Shown here: one piece after another, positions 44,661 to 56,384 of the stretch
Numbering within the stretch: position 1 is the stretch's first letter
Layout: each line of letters starts with the position of its first letter
Source of the DNA: Campylobacter majalis
Lineage (GTDB): Bacteria; Campylobacterota; Campylobacteria; Campylobacterales; Campylobacteraceae
DNA length: 64,000 nucleotides
Direction of reading: 5' to 3'
Assembly (NCBI RefSeq): GCF_905120465.1
Contig: NZ_CAJHOF010000003.1
Coordinates: 1-64,000, forward strand
Notes under the pieces: generated by a model
Told to the model about the DNA's origin: nothing
Database searches by the model: none
Seen by the model: only the letters and a program-made list of their open reading frames with translations
Position numbers and translations under genes: made by a program

Positions 44661-45318
44661 TTGCCATAAACCCTAAATACGTAAGATAAATTCCATTTAA
44701 GGCTATTATAGCAATTGAAATTTTAAATATTACTAATTTATTACTATCTGATATAAAATTTATTAAATGTCTAAATAAAAAAAATGCAGGTGTTGTAAAA
44801 ATACCAAATACAATCATCACACAAGCCCCCATAAACGCACTCTGTGTCGCTATCGAATAGGCTAAAAAATAATAAACCAAACCGCACGGAAGCAAGCCGT
44901 TTAAAAATCCAAAAATAGCAAAATTTAGCCACCAAGACTTTGGCTTTAGCTTTAACATAAGTTTAGTAATAAATTTTGAAAATCTATCGTTTTCTATAAA
45001 TTTTAAAATCTCACCCCTTTGCCACAAAGCAAAAGCAACAAATATCATAAAAAGCCCAACAACAAAAAAAAGAATAGATTTTTGCTTTAAACTAAAATTA
45101 AAAAATGCACCAAATGCACCAAAACAAGCACCAAGCAGTGAGTATGCAAGTATGCGCGATAGATGATAAACCAACGATAAAAACATAGATTTCACAGATG
45201 TTGTATCACGCAGATAAATCTGTCTTATTGAAGCAAATCCACCACACATACCAATGCAATGAGTAAAACTAGAAAGAAATGCAACACTAATAATAGTGGC
45301 AAAACCAATCTCGTTCAT
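44653..45318 (-). CDS. TauE/SafE (UreH/CcdA-like) membrane protein
   Basis: 221 aa with about six membrane helices. The THCIGMCGGF motif at residues 20-29 marks the sulfite exporter TauE/SafE-like (UreH-type) group that often accompanies cbb3 oxidase and copper-handling genes. A transport or oxidase-assembly role is inferred from the family and locus. Coupled to carA by a TAATG junction and to the kinase gene by an 8-base overlap. Confidence 0.82.
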   Translation of the reverse strand: MNEIGFATIISVAFLSSFTHCIGMCGGFASIRQIYLRDTTSVKSMFLSLVYHLSRILAYSLLGACFGAFGAFFNFSLKQKSILFFVVGLFMIFVAFALWQRGEILKFIENDRFSKFITKLMLKLKPKSWWLNFAIFGFLNGLLPCGLVYYFLAYSIATQSAFMGACVMIVFGIFTTPAFFLFRHLINFISDSNKLVIFKISIAIIALNGIYLTYLGFMANA

Positions 45319-46436
45319 TATAAAATTTCAACAAATTGTTTAAATATATATTTACTCTCGTTTGGTCCAGCACTAGCTTCTGGATGATGCTGCACAGAAA
45401 AAACTGGATAGTTATTATATCTTACGCCCTCAATCGTATTATCAAATAGATTTCTATGCGTAATAGTTGCAACTTCACATATGCTCTCAGGGACGTTGTA
45501 ATTGTGATTTTGTGTAGTTATTTCAACAGTTTTTGTATGCATATTTAGCACTGGATGATTTGCACCATGTTGTCCAAATTTTAATTTATATGTTTCATAG
45601 CCAAATGCATTTGATAACAACTGATGACCTAAGCATATCCCAAATATTGGAATATTTGCCAAAATTAGCTTTTTAATTTCAGAAATTTCATTGCCTAAAG
45701 ATTTTGGATCGCCAGGCCCATTTGATAAAAATACTCCATTTATCTCGCCATTTTTAAATTTTACTATTAGTTCATCTGCCTTTACACTGTGTGGATATAC
45801 ATCAACATCTAATCCAACTTCACATAGCTCATTTAAGATATTTCTCTTAACTCCATAATCTATAACAGCAACTTTTTTTCCGATTTTTTTAAGCGGTTTG
45901 TATGATTTTTCGTTCACGCTCCATGAAGCCGTTTGATGAGAGTAGCAAGTATCTGAGCTAACAATATCAACATAGTTTATCTCTTCTATGCGTCCAGCGT
46001 TTTGAAGTCTTTTTTTAAGCTCTTCCTTATCACTACACTCAGTTGATATGATTGCCATCAAAGCACCCTCATCACGCAACATCTTTGTTAAATATCTGGT
46101 ATCGACATCATATACACCAAATTTACCGTGCGATACAAAAAGCTCACTAAGAGATGTTTTTGCACGGTAGTTTGAATAATCATCATTATAATTTCTAACT
46201 ATAATGCTACTAGCATGTATTTTTGCACTTTCCATATCATCATCATTGCAACCAACTATACCTATCTCTGGCATAGTAAATACAACAAATTGCCCAGCAT
46301 AGCTAGGATCGCTTACTATCTCCTGATATCCAGTCATGGACGTATTAAACACCATCTCGCCAACGCATTCGCCACCACAACCAAACGCCTTTGCTTCTAA
46401 GAAAACTCCATTTTCTATATAAATATATGCTTTCAT
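45318..46436 (-). CDS. carA: Carbamoyl-phosphate synthase small subunit
   Basis: 372 aa glutaminase subunit supplying ammonia for carbamoyl phosphate in arginine and pyrimidine synthesis. The N-terminal CPSase small domain (FNTSMTGYQEIVSDPSYAGQ) and C-terminal class I amidotransferase domain with nucleophile FGICLGHQLL and the SVQHHPEAS histidine are clear. Between DUF507 and TauE genes with one-base overlaps on both sides. carB is not in the window. Confidence 0.97.
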   Translation of the reverse strand: MKAYIYIENGVFLEAKAFGCGGECVGEMVFNTSMTGYQEIVSDPSYAGQFVVFTMPEIGIVGCNDDDMESAKIHASSIIVRNYNDDYSNYRAKTSLSELFVSHGKFGVYDVDTRYLTKMLRDEGALMAIISTECSDKEELKKRLQNAGRIEEINYVDIVSSDTCYSHQTASWSVNEKSYKPLKKIGKKVAVIDYGVKRNILNELCEVGLDVDVYPHSVKADELIVKFKNGEINGVFLSNGPGDPKSLGNEISEIKKLILANIPIFGICLGHQLLSNAFGYETYKLKFGQHGANHPVLNMHTKTVEITTQNHNYNVPESICEVATITHRNLFDNTIEGVRYNNYPVFSVQHHPEASAGPNESKYIFKQFVEIL

Positions 46437-46987
46437 TAAAGCATTCCTCTTTTTCTTAATTCATCTTGATACATCTTTTCATAAACTAAGTCATATTCGT
46501 CAGTGCCGGGGATTAATTTTCGTTTATAATTTTCTATTTTTTCTAAAACTTCATCTTCTATTTGTTCATAGATTTTTAAATAATTATTAATTGAATTATA
46601 TATTATATTTTTTACCCTGTTTTCAGAAACACTAAAATTTACCAAACTATCATTAAGTAACCTATCTAATACAACATGTGCAACATTACTAAATCTATCC
46701 TCATATGACAACATCACGCCAAATTCAGGAGCCAACTTTTTCTTGATGAGCCAAAACATGCTTTTTCTATCAATTTGCATCTGCTCCATTTCATCTTCTT
46801 TGCTCTCTAAAAGCTCATTTACTCTTTCTTCTAAAGCTCTTTCTCTTTGGACATCTTTAGCTAAAATTTCGTCTGTCACTTTTGCGACCGCCTCAATGCC
46901 AGATATTAATGTAACAAAACCAGAATTAAACAAATCTATTGCAATTTTATGTGCTATGTATGGAGTGTGTGGAAGTTTTATACGCAT
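46436..46987 (-). CDS. DUF507 family protein
   Basis: 183 aa soluble, helix-rich, highly charged protein with MRIKLPHTPYIAHKIAIDL at the start and a PGTDEYDLVYEKMYQDELRKRGML end, the DUF507 pattern. Function unknown. Leads the run DUF507-carA-tauE-kinase-regulator, all coupled by short overlaps. Confidence 0.85.
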   Translation of the reverse strand: MRIKLPHTPYIAHKIAIDLFNSGFVTLISGIEAVAKVTDEILAKDVQRERALEERVNELLESKEDEMEQMQIDRKSMFWLIKKKLAPEFGVMLSYEDRFSNVAHVVLDRLLNDSLVNFSVSENRVKNIIYNSINNYLKIYEQIEDEVLEKIENYKRKLIPGTDEYDLVYEKMYQDELRKRGML

Positions 46988-47118
46988 TTTTCACCTTTGA
47001 AATTTTTACATATTCTAGCCAAAATAAGGTAAAAAATGCGTTAAAAATCAATTTAAACACAATACTTGTATTAAATTTGCAAAATTTTCTTTAGATAAAT
47101 TAAATCATCAAACTAAAA

Positions 47119-47694
47119 TCAGTCATCGCCTAGTAAATTTCCAGCTGGAGCATCGATTTTTGTATCTTTTGTGCTATCAACAAAAGGTGGTCCCTTGGTA
47201 AGCATTATGGTTATTTCAGATGCCACATTTGGTTGCATTTTTGCCATTATTGATGATATTTTTTTAGGCTCAAGTGCATACATTATACTCGCAGCTTGTG
47301 TTCTAGTCATATCAGATAGTATGTCCGCTGCTGCTTTGTCTTTCATTTTGGCATAACTTTCACCAACTTTATCCGAAGTCATGGCTTTTAGCTCTTCTAA
47401 AATTTTTTTGTTTTTGGCTATCTCTTCATCAATTTGTTTGCGTTTTATCTCCACGCTTTTTAATGTCGCATTTATATCAGCTTCTTTTTTGTTTAACTTA
47501 GCCATATTTTCATCATATAAGCTTCGCATACTAGCCCTAAAAGCCTCTAACGCTTGACGTTCTTCATCTATTTTGTCTATCTCTTTTGCTATTTCTGTTT
47601 TTCTAGCTTCAAATATAGCAGTGCAATCAACCGGTATATCATACGCACTACAAACCATCACGCCAAAAAACAAAAAACAAACCAAAAATCTCAT
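47119..47694 (-). CDS. MotE-like periplasmic flagellar motor protein
   Basis: 191 aa. A signal peptide (about residues 1-18, ending VCSAYD) is followed by a long coiled coil (about 30-105) and an MgtE-N-like domain (residues 110-165: MTRTQAASIMYALEPKKISSIMAKM). This layout matches MotE, the chaperone for the motor protein MotB/MotA in Campylobacterota, and the glycoprotein described in C. jejuni at the equivalent place. DINAT in the coiled coil fits the Campylobacter N-glycosylation sequon D/E-x-N-x-S/T. Overlaps the FliJ-like gene by four bases. Confidence 0.8.
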   Translation of the reverse strand: MRFLVCFLFFGVMVCSAYDIPVDCTAIFEARKTEIAKEIDKIDEERQALEAFRASMRSLYDENMAKLNKKEADINATLKSVEIKRKQIDEEIAKNKKILEELKAMTSDKVGESYAKMKDKAAADILSDMTRTQAASIMYALEPKKISSIMAKMQPNVASEITIMLTKGPPFVDSTKDTKIDAPAGNLLGDD

Positions 47695-48116
47695 ACCAAA
47701 TCCCTATTTTGACTAAATTTAATCACAGCAAATTCATCTAGTTCAATAGACTCTTTGTGCTTAATTTGTTTTAATATTTTTTTTATATCTTCTTGCTCTA
47801 GATATTTCATCTTTTCATACTCTAGATTTGCATTTTTGTATTGATGAGAAAAGTGCATTAACTCACGTTTGCTAATCTTAAGTTTTTCATTGAGTGCCTT
47901 TATCTCGTTTCTCATTAAACTTACAAGTTTTAAACTCTCATTTAGTTCGCTTGTTGTGCCACTTTGTGGTAAGATAAATTTTGCCAAAACCGCTTTTGCT
48001 TTTTCGTGATTTTGCTCACAAATAACAACATTATTTCTAGCCTTAGCAACTCTAGCTTCGGCTAAATCTAATGCTTGTTTTTTTACTTTTACAACTTGGC
48101 TAAATTTACTTTTCAT
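47691..48116 (-). CDS. FliJ-like flagellar export protein
   Basis: 141 aa, almost wholly coiled coil with heptad-like charged helices (residues 1-130) and no signal peptide. It starts MKSKFSQVVKVKKQALD, as in FliJ-family proteins, which stimulate the flagellar type III export ATPase. Position before the MotE-like gene supports a flagellar role. Coiled-coil similarity alone is weak, so the specific name is tentative. Confidence 0.7.
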   Translation of the reverse strand: MKSKFSQVVKVKKQALDLAEARVAKARNNVVICEQNHEKAKAVLAKFILPQSGTTSELNESLKLVSLMRNEIKALNEKLKISKRELMHFSHQYKNANLEYEKMKYLEQEDIKKILKQIKHKESIELDEFAVIKFSQNRDLV

Positions 48117-48120
48117 AACT

Positions 48121-50236
<2,116 letters not shown>

Positions 50237-50240
<4 letters not shown>

Positions 50241-53200
50241 TTTATATCCTGACTTATATCCAAGGCTTTTATACACATGATATTTGCCAAACGTGCTAAA
50301 TGCAAAGCTTGCTCTTTATTATGTGTATTTAAACTCTGTATAATATTTGTTCCTATTTCTTTATAAAATTTATTACCATTTTTTATCTTTGTAAGCATTT
50401 CACCCTTAAAAGCATCAATGCTTCTGTCGATATTATCGTGTTCTTTGTTTAAAATATGAGTGATTATTGTTTGAGCAAATTCTTTTAGCATTATACACTC
50501 TCTTAGCTTATCAAATCTCATACTGTCTATCTTAAGATCCAAATTTAAGCCCTTAACATCTTTAAATTTATATGTCATGACCTTACTTAAAGGCATCGGT
50601 TTTTCAAAGAAATTTCCTTGGAATTTTCTAAATCCTAAAGCAACCAATACATTTAAAGTATTAATATCTTTTAAATTCTTAATAGTAGTACTTTTTTCAA
50701 AAATATCCGATAAATCCTTCAGTATTCTAATTGCAACAAATGCTTTTTCATTAAAAAACATATAAGAACAAAGATGCTTATCGATCTTAATCTTGTCAAT
50801 TGGCAACAATTCTAAAGCCTCAAAAGAACTGGTTCTAGATGCAAAATCATCAAGCGTAAAACGAACTCCAAACGATTTAAAGCGATTTAAAAATTTACTT
50901 GCGTGTTCTAAATTACTCGCTCTATTTGCATCGATTATTTCTAATTGAAGTCTTTTTGGATTTAGCGTATTATCATCATTAAGTATTGACTTAAATTTAT
51001 TTAAAAATTCCTCTTTACATAGTTGTTCCATGCTGATATTTACGCAAACTCCAGCATCTACACCATTATTACTCCAGTCTCTTTGTGCTTGCAATGCTGT
51101 TTTTATCGCAAATATTGCCAAATCATCAGCTATATTTTGTCGTCTTGTAAGTGGTAAAAATTCGCTAGGATATACTACATTGTCACCATTTTGCCATCTT
51201 ATTAAGGCCTCGTAATTTAAAATTTTACCATTTTTAACATCAATTTCAGGCTGATACTCCATAAAAAATTCACCATTTTCTAATGCTGTTAAAATTTTGT
51301 TATTATCTTCATATTGTGTCTTAAAATGCCTGTCTTTAGTAGGGTCAAATACATGATAGTTGTTCTTGCCTGCTATCTTTGCCTGATACATAGCCCAATC
51401 TGCTTGTTCTAATAAATTTTCAGGAGTTGTGTTGTTTTTAGCATCCATTATGCTAACACCAATACTTGCACTTATTTTTAACTGCACATACTCATATGTT
51501 ATCTCTTCGGTGGCTATTCTTAGCATATTTTCTACAATTTCATAAACTTCACCAATTTTTTCATGCAACACAATAGCAACAAACTCATCTCCGCCTATTC
51601 TAGCAAACATATCTTTTTCGTCAAATAACGCATCAATACGAGATGAAAACTCGATTAAGAATTTATCTCCAGCTTTATGCCCATAAGTATCATTAATATC
51701 TTTAAAGCCATCTAAATCAACATAAGCTATCGCTATATTTTTACCATTTTTTTGTGAGTAAATTAAGTCTTGAAGCTTTTGATTAAATAAAAATCTATTT
51801 GGCAATCTAGTAAGTGGATCGTGATATGCAACATGCTCTAAATAATCATCAGCTACAATTTGACTATTTGTACTTGATGCAATTATCGTGTGACAAATCT
51901 CCCTGCCTTCGCTATCACTGATACAAGTTACAACTATTTGAACCAAAGCACTCTCGCCACTTTTATCCTTAAACCATACTTTTCCGTGCCATTGACCAGT
52001 TTTTTCAACCTCTTTTGTTATCTTTTCGTATAAATTTTCATCATTATATTTTGAATTAAGCACTTGTATATTTGAGCCAATGACTTCATCTCTTGCAAAT
52101 CCAGTATTTTTCATAAACTCATCATTTACATCTATGATACTCCATGTCAAATCAAGTATCAACACATCATCATGCGAATACGAAAATAATTTTGCTGCTA
52201 ATTCTTGGTATATTAAAGCAATCTTTGTTTGCGTTACATTTCTAACGATACCACTTATTACATTATCATTGCTGTTAGTAGCACTTAGGTGTAGCCAAAC
52301 TACATTTTTATCTATATCATATAACCTTATATCGCCTTCATAATAACCCTGTGATGTCTTAATGCTATCAAAGAAACTAGCAAATCCTCCAAATTCATCA
52401 ACCATCATAGAGCTCATCATGTTGTCATCTATAAGTAGCTCTGTCATATTATCATATCCAAGCATCTTGGCAAAAATAGCATCTATTTTTATCTTATTGT
52501 CTTGGAAATTATACTCCCACATCCCTACATCTAAAACACGAATTAAATTCTTGTGTGTTTTTGTTTGAGCTTCATACTTTTGTAGCAGCTCTTCATGCTC
52601 TTGATAGTCACTTACACAATATACAACGTTATCTAGCTCATGCAATTCATTTTTAATAAACTTAACACTTACTTTAAATTTTGCAATCTCTTTGTTTGCC
52701 TTTATCATACAAACAACATATTCTAAAATTTTATCATCAAACTCTAATTTAGAAATTAGCTTTTTACGAAGAACTATCTCTTGTGTCAAAAATGCCCTAT
52801 CTTTTGTGCTTATTATATTTGAGACATCAAATCCATCTTTGGCTATCTCATCATAATCAATGCCAAAAATTTTAGTTATATTTTTAGTAGCATATTTTAT
52901 GTGAAGTGGATCTGCAGCGTCAGCTATCATGATTACATTTGAAAACTCAGATATATATCCAAAAACCATACTATTTGTATTTTGTATTGCTTTTTGCATA
53001 GTTATATCTTGCACTATTAAAAATATAATCTTTTTATCATCAAGATCTATCATGCTTGCACGAGAAACCACATCTTTTTTCTCGCCACTTTTAGTAACAT
53101 GTGTCGTATAAAGTAGCTCTTTACTACCTTCAATAACATCTCTTAATTCAAAACCATTATCTTGAAAATCAAAATCAGATATATTATCCATATATAGTGT

Positions 53201-54367
53201 TTTAATCTCATTTAGACTATATCCATAAAATTGCAATGCCTTGGAACTAGCGTCTATTATTTTACCAGTATATGCATCATATACAAGTATAATTAGAGGG
53301 CTTTTTTCAAATATATAGCCAAATCTAGCCTGATAATTTTGAAACTGCTTTGTTAAAATTTCTGTATTATTGTATAGTTCAGAGACAGCATCTACTATAA
53401 CAAGATGATCTTTAAATATATCTTTTTTATTTGGTACATATTTTTTATCTTTGATATATCTTAATATATCTTCGACAGGTTCTATTATTTTGCGTTTTGT
53501 AAATCTAATATTAAAAAATCCAGAAAGTGCATACAAAAGCAAAAATATCATTGCAAACACCATAAGCGAGGCTTGAAATAGGATACTATTAGTATTTATT
53601 CTGTGTGTGATTACAAAAATATTATAATTTTGCATATGTGTGCTTAGACTAATTTTTCTTTTTAGGGACTCTTGTTTTATCTTATTGCTGATTACAAAAA
53701 GCTCATCGACATTTGAAGAATCAGAATAAAACTCAGCGTCATACCCATTTGCACCATACTCGCCAATTATAAAATTTCCATTAAAATCAACAACATAGAC
53801 TACATTATCAGCATTTCTTAAAAAGCCTTTTAAATTCGAATTAAAATACTCAACATCAACTTCAGCTACTATATCATACTCATCAGAAACTTCATAGGCG
53901 ACAAAAAAAGTTTTTAATTTTTTATTTTCAAATAGATAATCAGAAATAATATAACGTTTTTGACTAAGTCTATTTAGCCATGGTGTGTCAAAATTTATAT
54001 CATAAGCCTTACTTTTAAAAATTTTTCTAACTAATACATTTCTTTCTTTGTCAATTACATAAAAAGCATTAAAAAACATACTTAAAGTATCTTCTTCAAT
54101 GCTAGAGTTTAAAATTTCTAGCGAATTAGTTAAGTTTATGATTTTTGCATATGACTGCACTTGATGTTCAATGTTACTAAAGCTTTTTAATATAGCATTT
54201 TGAGCATCAAGGTTAAACGAACGAAGGTCATATTTAACCTCATCTACCCTTGAGCTGCCAATATAAAGCATGAGTGAAACTATAGTAAGAAACACCGTGG
54301 CATAGGTTACGATAAACCTAAAAACAATAGTTTGATACAAGTTGTTTAGGTTACTTAATTTAAACAT
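50237..54367 (-). CDS. Large PAS/GGDEF/EAL membrane protein, 1376 aa
   Basis: Two membrane helices (about 12-35 and 262-288) flank a periplasmic sensory domain. Several PAS-like segments follow (about 345-465, 470-590, 605-720 and 730-850), then a GGDEF domain with intact RIGGDEF near residue 955, and an EAL domain with YEALIRW. The EAL keeps VNISME, QLEIID, LDDF and IDKIKIDK. The loop that normally reads AEGVE is replaced by IKNLK, so a metal-ligand glutamate is missing. The protein may be an active diguanylate cyclase with a weakened or lost phosphodiesterase. Overlaps hisZ by four bases. Confidence 0.88.
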
Positions 54368-54441
54368 CTTTGCTTATAATCCCATTAATTTATGTTTTGA
54401 CGATTGTAGCTAAATTTTACTTGTTTAAACATTATTTCAAT

Positions 54442-56349
54442 TTAGCTCACATGTCCGATTTTGTCTGTTGGCATACCCAAATAAAACCCCTGAAATTCAT
54501 CTATGCCAAGCTCAATACATATGTCAAAAATTTCGCGAGAGTGTATGTATTCGGCTATGATTTTTATACCCAAATCTTTTGCAAACGACACTATCGCACT
54601 TGTTATCTTATACGAATCTTTATTAGAATCCATATTTTTAATAAGTGTTCCATCTATTTTGATATAGTCTGGACGAAGCTTTAGAATATATGAAAAGTTT
54701 GAATAACCAGAACCAAAATCATCAATAGCTATCTTTACTCCAATATTTTTTACCTTATCTATGAAATTTTCGATTCGCTCAACATTTTCTAAATTTTCAT
54801 CTTCAACTAATTCTAGTATCAATCTATCGGCAACATTGTATTGATTTAATAACCTTATAATAAACACACTAACATCGCCATCTAGCATATCTCTGCCACT
54901 TAAATTCAACGATAAAACCAAATTTGGATCATTATTTAGCTTGTCAATTGCACTTTGAATTATCATTTTTTGTAGTTCAGCATAGCGCTTTATGCGTTTT
55001 GACACATCCAAAAATACATATGGTGAGACTATCTCGCCATTGTCTGAAATTCTAATTAAGCACTCGTATTTTACTATATTTAGACTTGAATCAAATATTG
55101 GCTGATAATACGGCAATATTGTATTGTTTATAATTGCTTGTCTAATCAGGATTGAGCGTTGGATTTGTGCTGTGTATTCATCTTTTTTATTTAATCCTTT
55201 AAAATAACAAACAAAATCTTTCTTTGCAGTTTTGGCTACTTTAAGTGCTGTAGTCGCCTTCATTAAAGTATCTTTTTCATCTAATGCAAAACCTATTGTA
55301 GTATGAACTTCTATCTCTAAATTTTCTCCAGTTTTTTCATCTTTTATAGTTATTAGTCTGCCCTTAAACTTACTTGTTAAATCAGTAGCCAATGCCTCAT
55401 ATCTATCAATAAAAAATTCTCCATTTTCAACAAGTGCAAACTGATCCGCCCCTATGCAATAAGGTCGCATATTTTCATTTTTTGCAAATTCTTTAATTAA
55501 ATTTGCTATATACATTAAAATTTCATCACATATTTCTTTGCCATAATAATCATTCATCATACCAAAATCATCAATATCTATGACAACGATCTTAGGCTTG
55601 TCAAGCTCTTTTAATGAGCTCATAAGAGCTATTTTGTTTGATAATTTTGTTACAGGGTCAATATAAAGCAAATCTTTCATCTGTTTTATATTTTTTTTAA
55701 ATTTTATCCTGCCATTTATCATTTCAATTTTATTATCAAAGTATTTATTAATACCCCACAATGCAATCAAGCCACTTAAGAGTGCGAGAATAAAACTTAT
55801 CATAAACGATGGAGTTAAATTTTTAACCAGCCACTCTTTAAAATAGACATCATCTATGCCATTTATAGAATGCGACATCATATGCCTATATCCGATAATG
55901 TATTTGCCAGTATTTACAAAATAGCAAACCTTGATCCTATTTTCGCCAAGTATTGTGTGTTTATAATAATCGGTTTTAAAATCGTGATTATATATTAAGC
56001 CACACTCATTTTGTAAAAAGCTCTCTGCAATATCGGAAGATACGCTAGATGCTACTATTTTTAATTTTGCTTGTTTGTCAAATCTTAGTAAATATGTCTC
56101 ACCCATTGTGTTATTTGATAAAAATTCAGCATATTTTTGTTCATCTTCACCCATTTGCTTAAACATATATAGGTATTTATCCATCAAAAAAAATGCACGT
56201 TTTTCATGATCTGATTGTAAATTTAGGTTCGCATTTATGTATTTATAGTAAAAAATTGTAGCATTCGTAGCTAAAAACGCACAAACCACTATGACTGTCG
56301 CAGTAATCATAGTTGCAATTCGTCTTTTTTCTATTTTTTTATTTAACAT
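54442..56349 (-). CDS. Membrane GGDEF/EAL protein with degenerate motifs
   Basis: 635 aa. Two membrane helices (about 13-36 and 180-202) flank a periplasmic domain. The GGDEF site reads GADQF, which should not support cyclase activity. The EAL domain starts YECLIRI (ECL not EAL) but keeps LNLSGRD, LELVEDE, IDDFGSGYS, PDYIKIDGT and the first glutamate of the loop in IIAEYIH. Phosphodiesterase activity or c-di-GMP binding remains possible. It precedes the 1376-aa gene on the same strand with a 74-base gap. Confidence 0.88.
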   Translation of the reverse strand: MLNKKIEKRRIATMITATVIVVCAFLATNATIFYYKYINANLNLQSDHEKRAFFLMDKYLYMFKQMGEDEQKYAEFLSNNTMGETYLLRFDKQAKLKIVASSVSSDIAESFLQNECGLIYNHDFKTDYYKHTILGENRIKVCYFVNTGKYIIGYRHMMSHSINGIDDVYFKEWLVKNLTPSFMISFILALLSGLIALWGINKYFDNKIEMINGRIKFKKNIKQMKDLLYIDPVTKLSNKIALMSSLKELDKPKIVVIDIDDFGMMNDYYGKEICDEILMYIANLIKEFAKNENMRPYCIGADQFALVENGEFFIDRYEALATDLTSKFKGRLITIKDEKTGENLEIEVHTTIGFALDEKDTLMKATTALKVAKTAKKDFVCYFKGLNKKDEYTAQIQRSILIRQAIINNTILPYYQPIFDSSLNIVKYECLIRISDNGEIVSPYVFLDVSKRIKRYAELQKMIIQSAIDKLNNDPNLVLSLNLSGRDMLDGDVSVFIIRLLNQYNVADRLILELVEDENLENVERIENFIDKVKNIGVKIAIDDFGSGYSNFSYILKLRPDYIKIDGTLIKNMDSNKDSYKITSAIVSFAKDLGIKIIAEYIHSREIFDICIELGIDEFQGFYLGMPTDKIGHVS

Positions 56350-56384
56350 TTTTTACCTTTGTATTTGCGATTATACCACATTTT

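Noticed and set aside
50241-50276. ATG at 50276 as the hisZ start
   Set aside because: It lies inside the end of the 1376-residue gene; a TTG at 50240 has AGGA upstream and a TTGA overlap with the preceding stop, and gives an N terminus like other HisZ proteins.
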